DNA of 64,000 nucleotides. Source: Endothia cerciana (taxonomy: Eukaryota > Ascomycota > Sordariomycetes > Diaporthales > Cryphonectriaceae). How positions within the stretch are numbered: position 1 is the first letter of the stretch; every line of letters starts with the position of its first letter. Both the position numbers and the translations under genes were made by a program. The stretch spans positions 496,001 through 560,000 of the forward strand of contig JALRMH010000017.1 of NCBI GenBank assembly GCA_026119935.1, read 5' to 3'. A model generated the notes under the pieces. It ran no database searches. It worked only from the letters and a program-made list of their open reading frames with translations, and had not been told where the DNA came from. Below are positions 10,709-22,681 of this stretch, piece by piece.

Positions 10709-12103
10709 ATGTCACCACCCGCAGATTCAGTTCCTGAGACACAACGCATTCTACTGCTGTACGGCCCGAGACAACCTTACAAACTTGTCGAAGACTATCC
10801 CGTTCCAAAACTCCAAGAGAATGCCGAGATCCTGGTGAAAACAAACACCATCGGGCTCAACCCCATAGATTGGAAAGCACCGTGAGTTTGCAATAGGACG
10901 TTGATTGCGTTCTGGCGCATTGCTGATCACCACCCTTTGACAAGTGACTTCAACTTTGCCATACCAGAGCTTCCATACATCTCTGGCAGGGAACTCTCCG
11001 GCGACGTTTGCCAGATCTCTAGTAACTCATCGAGATTTAAAGTTGGCGATCGGGTGAGTCTCTCCCGTCGTGGTCTCTGTCGTCAAGGTGAAATGCTTAT
11101 AAAGCAACAGGTCATCGCCATCTCGACAGACTACCGGGATCCTCGGAAGGCAGCATATCAGGAATTTGTTGTCACTTTTGATTTCAACGCAGTCCGCCTA
11201 CCTCCTCAAATATCCTATGAAGAGGGCTCAACACTTGGGGTCGCCTTCGTAGCCGCCTCACTCGCACTGGGGATATGTATGGGTGTTGATTTCAGCGAGA
11301 TCGCGGGTGGACCGGACCTGCTCAAGATAGTGAAGGCGGTGGCCCCAGAATCGATCCCCGAGGATGTTCGCGCCGAGTCTCTTAGTGGTATACCTGAGCA
11401 CGAGCGTGCGAGGCCCGGAGATTGGCTTGCGGTTTGGGGTGGTGAGTCTCGATGCTTGACTCTCAAAAGATGAGCTCCTCATGCTGACATTGCGATTCCG
11501 AAAGGCTCTGCCACGTCAGCAAATCTGACAGTCCAGCTTGCACGGCTTGCTGGGCTCAAAGTCGCTACGGTCGTGGACAGTGCGAAACACGGCCTGCGGA
11601 TATCGAACCACAAGTTCATCCGGCCTGACTTGCTGATTGACAGCCATGATCCCCAGCGAGCCATTCAGGTTCTCCAGACCAATGTCGGAGATGAGATCCG
11701 GTTTGGCATCGACACGCGAGGCAAGGAAACCGCCACACTGCTCCTCGAGGGCCTGACCAAGAGCCGGTCTGGATCGATAGACGCAAGACCACCTTCTCCG
11801 CCCGCTACACCACGCACAAACCCCTCGTTGTCGGCCCATCTCATCGGGCTCACCGGACTGCCAAAGGGAGCGTCGAGCGAAGGAATTGCGCTGCACTCAG
11901 TGCCCATCAAACTATTTCATGAGGTGCCTGCCGTGGGCCATGCCATGGTTACATGGCTGGAGCGACTACTGGAGCAAGGCCTCGTATCTCCACCAGAGAT
12001 CATAGACATCGAGGAAGGCCTAGAGAATGTGAACACAGGCCTGGACAGGATGCGGAAAGGGGAGATCAGCGGTGGAAAGTTGGTTGTCAGGTTGTCCGAC
12101 TAG
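10709..12103 (+). CDS. Medium-chain dehydrogenase/reductase, trans-enoyl-reductase-like
   Basis: Predicted 403 residues from four exons: 10709-10881, 10945-11053, 11111-11441 and 11505-12103, all in frame. An upstream in-frame ATG at 10592 would add 39 residues; I prefer 10709 because MSPPADSVPETQRILLLYG is the normal N-terminus. The GroES-like half shows NTIGLNPIDWKAPDFNFAIP and ISGRELSGDVCQ. The nucleotide-binding half starts at AVWGGSATSANLTVQLARLA, near residue 203. The N-P-x-DWK motif is shared with stand-alone enoyl reductases of polyketide pathways (LovC type) and ToxD-like proteins. The zinc-binding cysteines of true alcohol dehydrogenases are absent. It probably reduces an activated double bond with NADPH. 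It could be a polyketide trans-ER, but no PKS is in the window. Confidence 0.85.
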
Positions 12104-12835
12104 TGTTGGGCGGTTGAGCAGAAGCCAAGATAACGCATACAAGCGGCATGGCTCGGCGTGCGGTCTATTTAGATGATAAACATAACTAGAGTCCTCTGAA
12201 TATAATGCTTCATTATGAGGGATTTTCGAGAATATGTCGCAGGATTCGATATCCGTGTTGGCATAACGCAGGACTGAAAACAGTATTGGCAGGACTTATA
12301 TGGACATCATATGCTCTACAAACTCCTTACTATTTATGCCTTCCTGGGTCGTGAGTAATTAATGTAGGGGTTAGTGATATGATTGCAACAGCCTGACATC
12401 CTTTTGCAGTAACAGGGTTATGATGTATACCCGTGGTGTTGACATCATGCAACGTGGCAAACGCATCAAGTCTGACTAGCAAATAAATTCTGAACATGCT
12501 CTGCTGCGGTGTGAAATCTAGACGTGCTGTTAGAGTAAGAGCGAAATGAAGAAGGTACATATATCGAATCTAGCCTATCTAGAGACACAATGACGAACAA
12601 GCATTATAGATGTGTTGCAATACTATCATCATTTTGACAACATTATAACATGCTACCATAAGGCCATATGCTGGCTATGGCATATTACGAAGCCCCCCCC
12701 CCCCCCCAACCTGGTAGTTCCTTAGTGACAAACGCTGAGCAATCCTCTAAAACGGCAATTTTTTTTGGGCTCATTGAAGTGTCTACCAAGAATGACCCGT
12801 ATTTGCCTTCTCTATAGCCTCAACGAGGGTTTCAT
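12104..12835. other. AT-rich intergenic stretch with a C run
   Basis: Lies between two convergent genes. It contains a run of 15 C at 12693-12707 and AT-rich sequence on either side. No coding signal seen. Confidence 0.5.
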
Positions 12836-14766
12836 TCAGCTGCTCTTCTCCAAATCTTCCGATGCACTTGCAGGTTCAACCGGGGATGATGTGGTACTTG
12901 TTGAATCCTCCTCATCCACTCCAAAATGTCGAACCACAAGCCAGCCAGGAGCGATAGCGACGGCCCACAAGGCGAAGTTCATGTATACACCTCCACATTG
13001 AGCAAAGACCGTAAGCGACTCCAGACCATAGCTCAGGGCTTGCCAGGCACTTTCCGTGCCACGCAACAAAGCCGCGTAGCGAATCACCAGGGCCTCGTCG
13101 TTGTTGGCGAGATTCTGTATCACAAAGTAACTAAGGATAGTAATCGTCAGAATCCATATGGCACCATATCGTCGTAACCTACTCCAGGCTGGAGAGGCGA
13201 GCATCAACTTACAGATAGAGATAATTCAACTGAAAACCCAGCGAGAGGAAAATGAAGACGGCGAAACCCTTGCCGAATCCTGCGTCTGACCAATCGTATG
13301 TAGGCTGAGTTTTCCTAAATATAGTGACGATGACCGTTGCCCAAATCCAGAATGCACCCTGTAGGGTAAGTATCACTGCAAAAGTGAGGCGTGTTCGTAG
13401 CTTCAGGGGCACATTGACGCGGTCGAGCCAATACTGTGGAAGAAATTAGATTGCCGGTATCGTATAGATCGGATTGTTCAAACTCACGCCCAGGATGTTT
13501 CCTCCCGTGATTGCTGCTATTCCACCCAAGAATGAACCCAGAGCTCGAGCTCTTACACTGAACCAGACTGTAGAAACATGGTGATCTCATTAGTTTGATG
13601 TCGGTAACCTTTATTGATGAGACTTGGGGCGAGTACGTACGGGACAGATAAGTGAAGAAAACGGCCTCAGAGAAGACTGCCTGCCCGATCAACGGTACAA
13701 TGAGGAGAAACTTTTTCGTGCAAAACAGTCTTGCAGTCTTCTTCATCTCGTACCAAGGGTGTTGAAGAATCTCCAGGACGACCTTTTTCCCGTCCTTCCT
13801 CTGGACTTTGCTCGGCTTATTAAGCAAGAGAGCTACGAAGGGCCCAGCTGCCTGTAGGGCGATGAAAAGAATGTAGACGTTGTACGAGACTGAGCCTGCC
13901 GTGTTTTTGTTTGCGTTTAGGCCGATGTTGACGGCTCCGCCAATAATCTGACCCGACAGCCTGTATGTGAGCCAATAGCCCAAGGCTTTCCCCTTGTTCC
14001 AGGGCTCAGGGTAGGCGATACAAAGTGCTGCTTCAGCCCTAGATTTTGGAGAAATGTCAGAGCCACCACGACATAGGATATAGAATTTTCTGAGTATAAG
14101 ATTCACAGGGTTTCTTACATCCAGAAGACGCCGGCTGAGATTCCGCAAAGTGCCGCTCCAAGCAGCTCGAGCCACTGGAGGCCATATCTGCTGTTGGTGT
14201 ACAGGCCTGCTGCATACGGCGCGTATCCAATGCTGGAGACAACGAAAAAAATTAAGTTAGCTACAGATAGATAAGGCTTCTTGCGACGTCAATCCGACTT
14301 TGTGGAGTAGACAGGGCGAGGATACTCACGTCCCAAAGATCAGAGCCCCTACATTTTTGTTAGCTATGCGAAACCAAGAACCAGAACACATAATCAAGAA
14401 TTGTGGCCGTCTTGAGCCTTACATACCTTTGATACCGATATAATGAACTAGTGCGCTCGAGAAGTAGCACGACACGACCATCAGACAGAAAGTCAGCGCA
14501 TTGGCTGTGTTCGTCAGATGGGGACTCGCAGTGCCTCCAGCGCCCAATGAATTCATGGCTGTCCAAATGCCTGGGGCTGCGAAGTTGCAGAGACCCAGGA
14601 TGGTGACGTTGTAAAAGGTCGATCTGTACCACTTCACCTCCTGTACGGCTGCCTCTTTGTTAGTACCTAAGCTGCACAGCATTCCTCAATCCGGCGTACC
14701 TGGATCTTCGCCATTGTCGTCGACCCGGGAGACCTGAGGCTCCGCATCCTTGGATAGCGTGGCCAT
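12836..14766 (-). CDS. UNC93-like major facilitator family membrane protein
   Basis: Predicted 468 residues from eight exons: 14766-14700, 14648-14427, 14348-14330, 14232-14119, 14038-13641, 13568-13498, 13433-13213 and 13130-12836. The start is ATG at 14766 (MATLSKDAEPQVSRVDD). Landmarks of the fungal UNC93/DUF895 group are WYRSTFYNVTILGLCNFAAP, GIWTAMNSLGAGG, NALTFCLMVVSCYFSSALV, YPEPWNKGKALGYWLTYRLS and GGNILGYWLDRVNVPLKLRT, spread over about 11-12 hydrophobic helices. The short hydrophilic C-terminus is Ser/Glu-rich. Animal UNC93 proteins are channel regulators or trafficking chaperones. Fungal members are mostly uncharacterised membrane transport-like proteins, some near catabolic or secondary-metabolite genes. 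Exon 3 is only 19 nt. Confidence 0.88.
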
Positions 14767-15807
14767 GGTGGCAGAGACGTAATTACGAAACTCTGGGAAT
14801 GTGTCGCCTTTAAAAATTCTGATACTCAAGTCACAGCTCAGGAAATCGTCCAGGAGACGAGAGGTCCGGCTGCTTCGACAACAACGATCAGTAAACGGGA
14901 GCCAGGGATATATTAGACGACAGCGGATCTTTCATGAGAGTAAATAATAAAGGTCTTCGTGAACGTTTGAAGGCGGTCAGATATCAGCCAGGGTCTCCAA
15001 TGGCTTGATATGGCCTATCATGATTCCGAGGCTACACAAGATATTTCGCGGCCCTCGAGGCCTAGTCAAACTAAAGTTTTCGATCTATATCGGCATGCAA
15101 TCAATCAGCTCTCGCAGCCGCTGATGAGGCAATCTTCAAGCATATGACAACACAGCCGCAAGGGCGAGCACGCCATCCGCAGGGGCGAACATGGGATAGA
15201 TTGGATCAGTGGTTGCAACCCTAGCGCGCATCATCTGGTACCCACACTGTAGTAGGTGACATTCCAGGGATGCGGACCCGAGAGAAATAATCGGCAACCA
15301 AAAGCTGGACCGACTAACGCAGGAGGGAACTTGAGCCTCATCAGACAGCAATCACCTGAAGGGTGAAGTATCTGGCAGTTACTTTGGCCATAAGAGGCGC
15401 AAGTAAAGGAATCTACTCTGCGTTTCATTGACCAACGTTCTCAAAACCTGTTGTCGGGGTCCTTGAAGCTATTCGAGGAGGTCTACTGATCTCATAGAAA
15501 TCTGTCAATACATGCGCCATAATATGGAAGCGATGGGAGGGCCAGGAATGTATGTGTCAAAGTATTTAATCCTTGCACGTCTCACTGGCAAAGTGGCTGG
15601 CCCTTTGTAGCAAACGTTACCCACGGTTCCATGCACAGACAACCAATGCCTAACACGTGCCATCCTCGACTCGCCAGAACACGTGGGCACTATAAGCATC
15701 CAGAGTACCAAGGGAATGGCGTTTCCATTCTATTTCTGGCAACTCCCTGCAAGAAGCATCAGTACCGCGTGCTATTCATTTCCACTATTCTGAAAAGTGG
15801 TAGAAAC
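14767..15807. other. Intergenic stretch, nothing recognised
   Basis: No frame longer than 110 codons and no family motif. It holds the promoter of the UNC93-like gene and the downstream end of the oxygenase gene at 15808-17795. Confidence 0.5.
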
Positions 15808-17795
15808 CTATGGCACGAGCCACCACGATTCGTGAACCTTCCGGAGGTCCATCACCTCCGGTCTGTCAAGATAAGTTGTCATGTCCGACTTCTCATCTTG
15901 CTCTTTCCTCGTACCGCCGTTTCCGAAGTAATAGGCGAACCTGTTTCCCTTCGAAATCTCTAGATACTCGTAGTCCCAATCCTCCCATCTAGGCTCCCGT
16001 CTGATCGTCGTACAATGTAGGGAGCTGCCAGGCCATATACCATGGATCCTCCCCCCAGGAACAGAGCCATTATACCAACTGGAGCAATTCGTCATGACTG
16101 TTGTGGAGAAGAAGGCATCGCAGTACTCGACAAAGTCATCCGCGGCCGCCTTCTTTGGAACCATAGACTTTATACCCTCTCGAGAGGCCTTCCGAAGGAT
16201 CTTGGCATAGTGGGTAAGCTGGGCTTCAACGCTGTGCGGTACTGTACCGCTAGGACCTGTTCCATGAGGGCCGTGGACAAAAAGGAGATTCGGGAAGCCA
16301 GGAGTGGCCGCTCCAAGATAGGTGTAGGGGAACCCGTACTCCCCGTCTCGGGCCCACACGGTCGACAGCTCCTTGCCAAGCGCACGTATAGGGAATGGTG
16401 GAATCATGTCGCCATTGGCGCCAGTCGCACAGAAGACCGCATCAACCTCTCTATGCGTTCCGTCAACAGTTTCGATTCCCGTCGGCGTGAATTTCGTAAT
16501 TCCTTGGCGAATGAATTGAACGTTGTCCTCTTGCAGGGCTTCCAGATATCCAGGACCAGGAGTCAGGCGGCGACAGTTAGGAGAGAAATCCGGAATGAGA
16601 TCATCCAGAAGTTCTGGCTTTCTTGCCAGGCGTGCCTTCATGGTGTCGGCAAAGAATTGTCGAAGTTTGTCGTTGGCTTCGCCCTTAAGAAACGTATTGA
16701 ATCTTCTCCAGTATTTGTCCTCCATGCCTTTTCTGAACGCCAAGTATGTTTCCGGAACCTCGAAAGAGGCTTTCTGCTCCTCTGAGATGGGCTGCGGGCC
16801 CAGTGTTCTCTCGTCACCTGCCCACGATGCAGCTATCCAGGTCTTGCTCCTGGCGTAATGGTCTAGCCTCGACACACTGCGCTGTAGGTTCGCTACGAGC
16901 TGAATGCCACTGGCCCCATTGCCAATGACTGCCACCTTCTTGCCACTAGGATCGAAGTCCGCATTCCAATGAGAAGCGTGGCGCAGAATTCCCTTGTACT
17001 CCGACATTCCGGGATAATTCGGTAGTTGCCAGGCGTTGAACCGCCCAATGCAGGTGAGCACGAAATCTGCCTTGTCGTGAACAACTTCTCCAGTCGCAAC
17101 ATTCGTGATGGTCAGGCGCCAGCCTTCACCGTCCCAGTTGGCTTCGTCAACCCGATGGTGGAACTCTGCGTATTGATAGACGTTATATTTCTTGGCCACG
17201 GACTGCCAGTAGTCCCGGATTTCAGCCCCAGGCGCGAATTCATCACTCCAGTCAGTCTTAGGAGAAAAGGTAGATTGATAGACATGGGATGGAATGTCAC
17301 AACGAACGCCTAGAGGACCCTCAGCATTTATTCTGGATGTATCAACGAGACCATGACTTTGAAGATGGTGTCTCACCTGGATAGACGTTCTCATACCACG
17401 TTCCGCCCTGTACGGTGAATATTTGCTTAGCGAACGCTCACCTACACCGATAAATACGGAATTCTCTGCCCACTCACAAATTCTGGATTCTTCTCGTAGA
17501 TGACAAGTTCTATGCCTGGTACCTTGGCGGGTAACAGACACCCACTCAAAATTCCTGCAAGACCTCCTCCGATCACCACGACGCGTAGCTTTCGGGGCTC
17601 GTCTACGAATCGATCGATGAGATCGAACCGAGCCTTGGGGTAAGTGACTGGCTTTGCCGAGCCGTTCGTCGATGGCGCCGCGCCCTTCAGGTGGTTGGTC
17701 ACCTCGTATGCAAACATGCCAGTCTCCCCATTTCCTAGAACGGGAGCAGCGGTAGCAGGATGTGCTGCCTCATGGCCATTCAATGTCGTCGTCAT
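15808..17795 (-). CDS. Flavin-binding Baeyer-Villiger-type monooxygenase
   Basis: Predicted 616 residues from three exons: 17795-17478, 17407-17377 (31 nt) and 17309-15808. ATG at 17795 opens MTTTLNGHEAAHPATAAP. The first dinucleotide fold is VVVIGGGLAGI (Gly76, 78 and 81), then GGTWYENVYPGVRCDIPSHV, the classical GGTW/YPG-x-R-x-D segment. A second fold is VAVIGNGASGIQL (Gly246, 248 and 251). The type I fingerprint F-x-G-x3-H-x3-W-[PD] is present as residues 221-232, but with Tyr at the first position and Asn at the last. CATGANGDMIPPFPI is the usual C-terminal ATG motif. Such enzymes insert oxygen next to a ketone to make esters or lactones, using NADPH and FAD. The variant fingerprint leaves open an N- or C-hydroxylase. 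The roughly 70-residue N-terminal extension is unusual for bacterial members but common in fungi. Confidence 0.88.
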
Positions 17796-18738
17796 GATTT
17801 CGAGGCGCCAAGCAGAGTACAAGTAGTTTCAGGGACGATAGAATCAGAACTCAGTGAAGTCCTAGTAAGTCACGGTCTCAGCCACCATGACCCATGTTGT
17901 GTGCGGAGTGAAGATCTATATCATTCCTATGACACCACTTACTCATATTCTGCCACGTATATACGGGTTTCAGCCATCAAGCTTCATTGCATTTCATATT
18001 ACCGAGCACAATACATTCGGCCTATAAAGTGGCACTACTACAGAGGTCAAGGCAGATATGCGGACGACCCCACGTGCGCTGCCGAGCACGTCAGAGCACG
18101 TCGAAACCCCTTATCGTGACACCATCCCGAGGTCTCCAATCCGTTGATCGGAGACGGTGCAGGTGCAGCCGGGGTAGACTTTGTAGTCCGGACGGACCCG
18201 CACTGGGTTTGGACCTGAGCTTGATAATTACCCGGCGCAATTCTGTTGCATTCAGTCTAACATGCATTATCGTCAATCGCCTAGTCCCAGCCCTGAATTC
18301 TTCGGTAGGTCAGCGGAGGCAGTGCAGGGTAGTTGGATTCTCAAGTTACACGATACAGTATATATACTTCAGAGAGTAGGTCAGGATATCAGGCCACTTT
18401 ATTCTCATCCGAAAATCAATCTGGGGAACAAGTAGGCGAAAAAAAAGAAAAAAATTAGAAAAAAAAGGGAAAGAAGGGAAAAAAAAGAAAGGACGAGGAA
18501 AAAACCTCCAACTCTCTCTTCGATAGCATCTCAGTCTCTAAAGATTAATATCTCGATCACTTATTAAAAAGTCCACTGCGTAGACTGCTTATAAGTGTTA
18601 GAGTGCTCGAAGACAAATCAACTTCTGCCAAAAACATTAATTTGGAGATGCTGAAGCACCTTGAATCCGTTAGATAACTTTATCCACGCAAGATAGAGCA
18701 TTCTCGTCGATAGAAGAGGTGAAAAGGCGCGGAATACT
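17796..18738. other. Intergenic stretch with a purine-rich tract
   Basis: Holds the oxygenase promoter and, at about 18437-18505, an A/G-only tract broken by few pyrimidines. No gene seen. The tract reads as a pyrimidine-rich stretch on the minus strand. Confidence 0.5.
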
Positions 18739-18761
18739 GTGCGCAGCAATTATCAGGTGTC

Positions 18762-19959
18762 TCAGCTGCCTGGAGAGGTTGTTATCGATGGGCGTAAGCC
18801 AAGGGTGGCCGTGACCGAGGAGAGACAGAGCGCGGCACTAGGCATGGATACGGTACCAGATTCTTCAGGCACGTGTAGAGCGGGCACGTCGACAGAGGTG
18901 ACTACCAAATCCACATCATCTTCGAGACCGAGCATAGAGAGGGTGGACTGACGACGGACCTCGCTCAAGTCATCCTGCGGCTGAAGCATGTAGACATGGT
19001 CAAACCGATCGAACTGGACATGCCCGTCCTTTCCAGCCTGTCCCGATGTCTTCACGAGCACGAGTACTAACCCCCATGGACCTTGTCGCGAATAAGCAAA
19101 AAAGCTAGCGAATGCTATTGTCAGGGCCTCGATTGCTGAATCTTGAACGGCTCGTGGTCGATGTCGAAGGCCGTGATACGTACGCCCTTGGCTATAAGTT
19201 CCCGTGCCACATTCCTGGGAATAAGCAATCGAAGCATAGCTTGCAGAGTCCACTTAGTTGTATTAAGCAATTGGAAACTCGATAAGCTGTTCTCCTCGTT
19301 TCTTTCACGGAATTCGAGAGCCTTGTTTAGCACAGCAGGTGGCTCGTCAATGTTCATAACATTGCCGGAAGGGTCTTTGACTGGCAGTGGCAAGAAGCTC
19401 GTAAAAGACCAGCCCGATGTAGAGGGCCTTTTTTTTCACTCTTTTGGGCTCGAGACTGGTGAGTTGAATGGCTCGAAGGCGGCGAAACTCTTCACCGGGA
19501 GGTTGTGGCGTTGACGGAGCTCACGGAACCGATTCTTGAAGCCTTCAGCTGAAATATTTGGTCTCTGACGGGCCCGAGCGGGACCATTATCCACAAACTC
19601 ACTGAGGAAGTTAAAAAGCTCCCGAAGGAAGCGCTGTAAATTCTCTGCGCCAAGGACGACGTCACCAAGCCACTGGAGGATATTCCTGTGAACATCTCCC
19701 ATTTTCTGGTGGGCGCTCATGTACATGAGCTCAGCAATGGGGAGAACCAAGAGAATTGGGTTGCCTTAGTGATCAGTCATGCGCCACAGGTATCCGCGTT
19801 TAGGATCTGCTTCTTACTTGCTTCAGCTTTGCGTTCTTGTAGGCTGTCCATTCGCCACCTCATGCACTCCTGAGCGAGCTCACATGCCGTCTCGCCCTTG
19901 GCATAGTCTTTAAGGCTGGGACCGCCGTTTGGTTCTTGCGACCCTGCGACCAGTTCCAC
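18762..19959 (-). pseudogene. Unrecognised coding remnant, frameshifted
   Basis: Three minus-strand blocks have protein-like composition and roughly follow one another in different frames: 19959-19777 (YAKGETACELAQECMRWRMD), 19750-19436 (LQRFLRELFNFLSEFVDNGP) and 19393-19121 (NVMNIDEPPAVLNKALEFRE). A further block reaches 18762. I do not recognise a family. It is bracketed by a purine-rich tract on the left and a pyrimidine-rich tract (about 20090-20173) on the right. Confidence 0.3.
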
Positions 19960-21189
19960 GACACGAGCTTGTATTCACCCCGACACTAGAAGTAGGAGCT
20001 TTGCTTTGAAGGCTGCAGTCACTAGGTCTTCGGAACTAGCCGACATCAGCATGCTGCAGAGTTGAATATTGTTGTATTGAGCGCCCTCCCTTTCCCATTT
20101 TCTTTTTCCCCCACCCCCCTCTCTCTTCTTTCCTTTATTTCTTCTTTTCTTCTTTTCTTTCTTCCTTCCCTAGCTAGAAATGATCTTCATCATGCCCTGT
20201 ACTTACTCTTGAGACACGGGGTCGAATTTCATATACGATGAACATCAAACGCAAAGTATTAGCCACCCTTTATCCACTCTCACACGTAGAACCATGGCTG
20301 TATGCGAGAAGTGGATGGTAAGGTAGTGTTCTCATCAATAATTATCATGGAGACAATTTCTTCACAAGCAATCACCCCACAGATGGTTATCCCAGAGCAT
20401 ATCAACCTATGGATGGGTATGATAGAAGACGTGTGTGAGATGAGAAAATGTATCATTTAAAGGTTGGTTCTGGATTAAACCAGAAGTTTAATCTGTATAT
20501 GGAGATGCTCCAACAGACACTGAAATTGATGGCTAATTACCATCTATGACAGAGCCCTGGAACGTGCATCTCTGGGAACAGTTCCTCTCCACTAAGGTTT
20601 TATGCAACATCATGTTCAACTGGGCCGAAGGATCGATTGACTCCGGGCAAAGTCGGTGGAGAGACCCCTCCCCGGCGGGGTTCTCGGCGGCAGCAGTGCG
20701 CATGTCCTCGACGACACTTGTACTCCCCGCTTGTCCGCTTCGTCCGTGGCACGCCCTCCCGCTCCCACTGGATCAGTCCAAAGATGGCATGCCTAAGGCC
20801 TTCGTGGAGCCCGAAATGTGGGTTGAGGTCGTCGATCTTGAGGGCCCTAAAGCCGCAGCGCCATGTTTGTTCGACTTCCCAAGCAGGGCTCGTCGCTCGT
20901 ATCCGCACAGCCGAACTCGTATTTAAGAAGTGAAGAGCTCGATTTATCGGTCGCGGCCGCATAAGAAACGTCGAAGAGACTCTCGTGTTTGGTCTCACGC
21001 GCTTGATAATCTGATTGTTTGTCACAAGACTTGCCATGGTAGCACTTTCTTTCCATCTTCGTGTTTGAGTCGCCGAGGGGATAAGCGTCATGAGCGGTGT
21101 TGTGAGTTTTCACCGTGAGCAGCCAGTAGTTCCCCCAGACGTCTTTCTTATCTTGATCATCCCAAGTTGAGAGACGGGACCAACCTTCG
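19960..21189. other. Intergenic or decayed stretch
   Basis: A CT-rich tract lies at about 20090-20173. Open frames at 20546-20926 (plus) and 20600-21302 (minus) overlap and show no known motif. Part of this could be the lost 5' half of the helicase remnant that follows. Confidence 0.35.
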
Positions 21190-22620
21190 ACTGTCAAATC
21201 CGTAGATCTGAGGATTGCTGCTGCCTGGATGGGCACCGCTTGTCGAGAAAGGTCCATGATGGCATCAACCAAGGGCTTGCTGCGCCGCCGAAAGGACATC
21301 AAGGTCGTGTCATGTCAGCCATCTTGAATACTGGCAAATTCCGAGACTTTTTCGGTGGGCCTGAGTATGTCCCGCTCCTGGACCTTGAGCGTGTCCCGCT
21401 CCTGGACGTCGTCGGTAGACCGCACCCTGTTCGATTGTGTACAGCCTTCGGACATTCAACAACTTTACCAATGCCGCTGTCCGCGCAGTTGTGGGTATTC
21501 ATCGCGAGAAATGTCCTAGGGATATTCTGATCTTCATGCCTGGCAAAGACGAAGTACCCGTTTGCTGCAAAGCAATCGACCAGGCAGTACCAAGTGGGCT
21601 GGGAGTCCTCCCGTTGTACAGCCCCATGCCTCGAGATCAGCAGAAGGAGGCTCTGTCTCGCGGCGCAAACCAAACCAAGCACCGGTGCATCGTCTCGACC
21701 AACGTTGCAGAGACATCCCTGGAAATTGACGGGATCGTTTACGTAGTGGTTCGTGTTTATTCTTTCAACTTACCATCCTGTACCCATGCCTTCCGATTTG
21801 AAATCAATGTGAACCGACTCTGACAGTGATTCTAGGACTCGGGACTCGCCAAAGTGATGTTTTACAATCCCCACATCCGGGCTCACAGACTCGAAATGGT
21901 GCCTATCACCAAGGCCAACGCTGCTGAAAGGGCCGTGCAGGAGCCACGAAGCCAGGTGTCTGCGTCCGTCTTCATTTAAAGAACTTATTTGAGCACTTTA
22001 AGAAGATGCCGTTTACTTAGATTTCCTTTGAGGACGCGACGCGAACAATTCTGGATTACTGGCGCTTGGCCAGGACGTTTGCAAACTCGACTGTGTTGGC
22101 CCTACCGCGGCTGAGATTATGTGTATATGCCCTCCTCGCTCGAGCCGCACAGGCACTGATGATTCGTTAGGTTGCGCTCCTAGCAAGAGCCCACCGATCT
22201 CGGCTGCAATGCGAAGGGCGGCAAGTTGACAAAATATGGCCATCTTGCTGCGATCCTGCCTTTGCCAGTCCAGCAGGGCGTGGCACTACTTGAGTCCCTG
22301 GATCCCAGCTTCGGCTGCTCCGTAAAAATCGCGCAGATCGTCTCCCTCCTGTCGGTAGAGAACATTTTCAAGCTCCCTGATCATATTATCTTCCAGAGGT
22401 ACCTGGCTCGCGAGCAGCACGCGAAGCTCAAAGACGCACACGGCGATCACATGACCGTATTGCGCATCTGGCAGGACTTCGAGGAGCAACATGCTTGCAA
22501 GAGAAAGTGTGGCAAGCCTCCTAGCAAGCACCCAGGCTTGCTAGCCTGGTATCAGTCTCGCTTCCTGGACTGCACTGCCCTGCTACAGGTCTTACTATAT
22601 TTCACTCGAGCCTCAAAATC
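21190..22620 (+). pseudogene. DEAH-box RNA helicase pseudogene
   Basis: Helicase superfamily 2 motifs appear in order with broken frames. About 21220-21245 reads LDGHRLSR where DEAHRLS would be expected. About 21265 reads GLLRRRKDIKV, then after a frameshift MSAILNTGKFRDFFGG, a changed motif III (SAI for SAT). About 21510-21750 reads ILIFMPGKDEVP, PLYSPMPRDQQKEAL and CIVSTNVAETSLEIDGIVYV, which are motifs IV-V. A donor near 21749 joins to DSGLAKVMFYNP at 21837, but the motif VI arginines are lost. The HA2 domain follows at about 22230-22600: FGCSVKIAQIVSLLSVENIF and GDHMTVLRIWQDFEEQ. Intact relatives are DHX-type spliceosomal or ribosomal RNA helicases. This copy has no coherent frame and no Walker A motif was found. 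Confidence 0.75.
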
Positions 22621-22681
22621 CTCGAGCCTCGGATTATCAATTCACTTGGAATACTTCCACTTTCCCGGATTGCACGCGACT

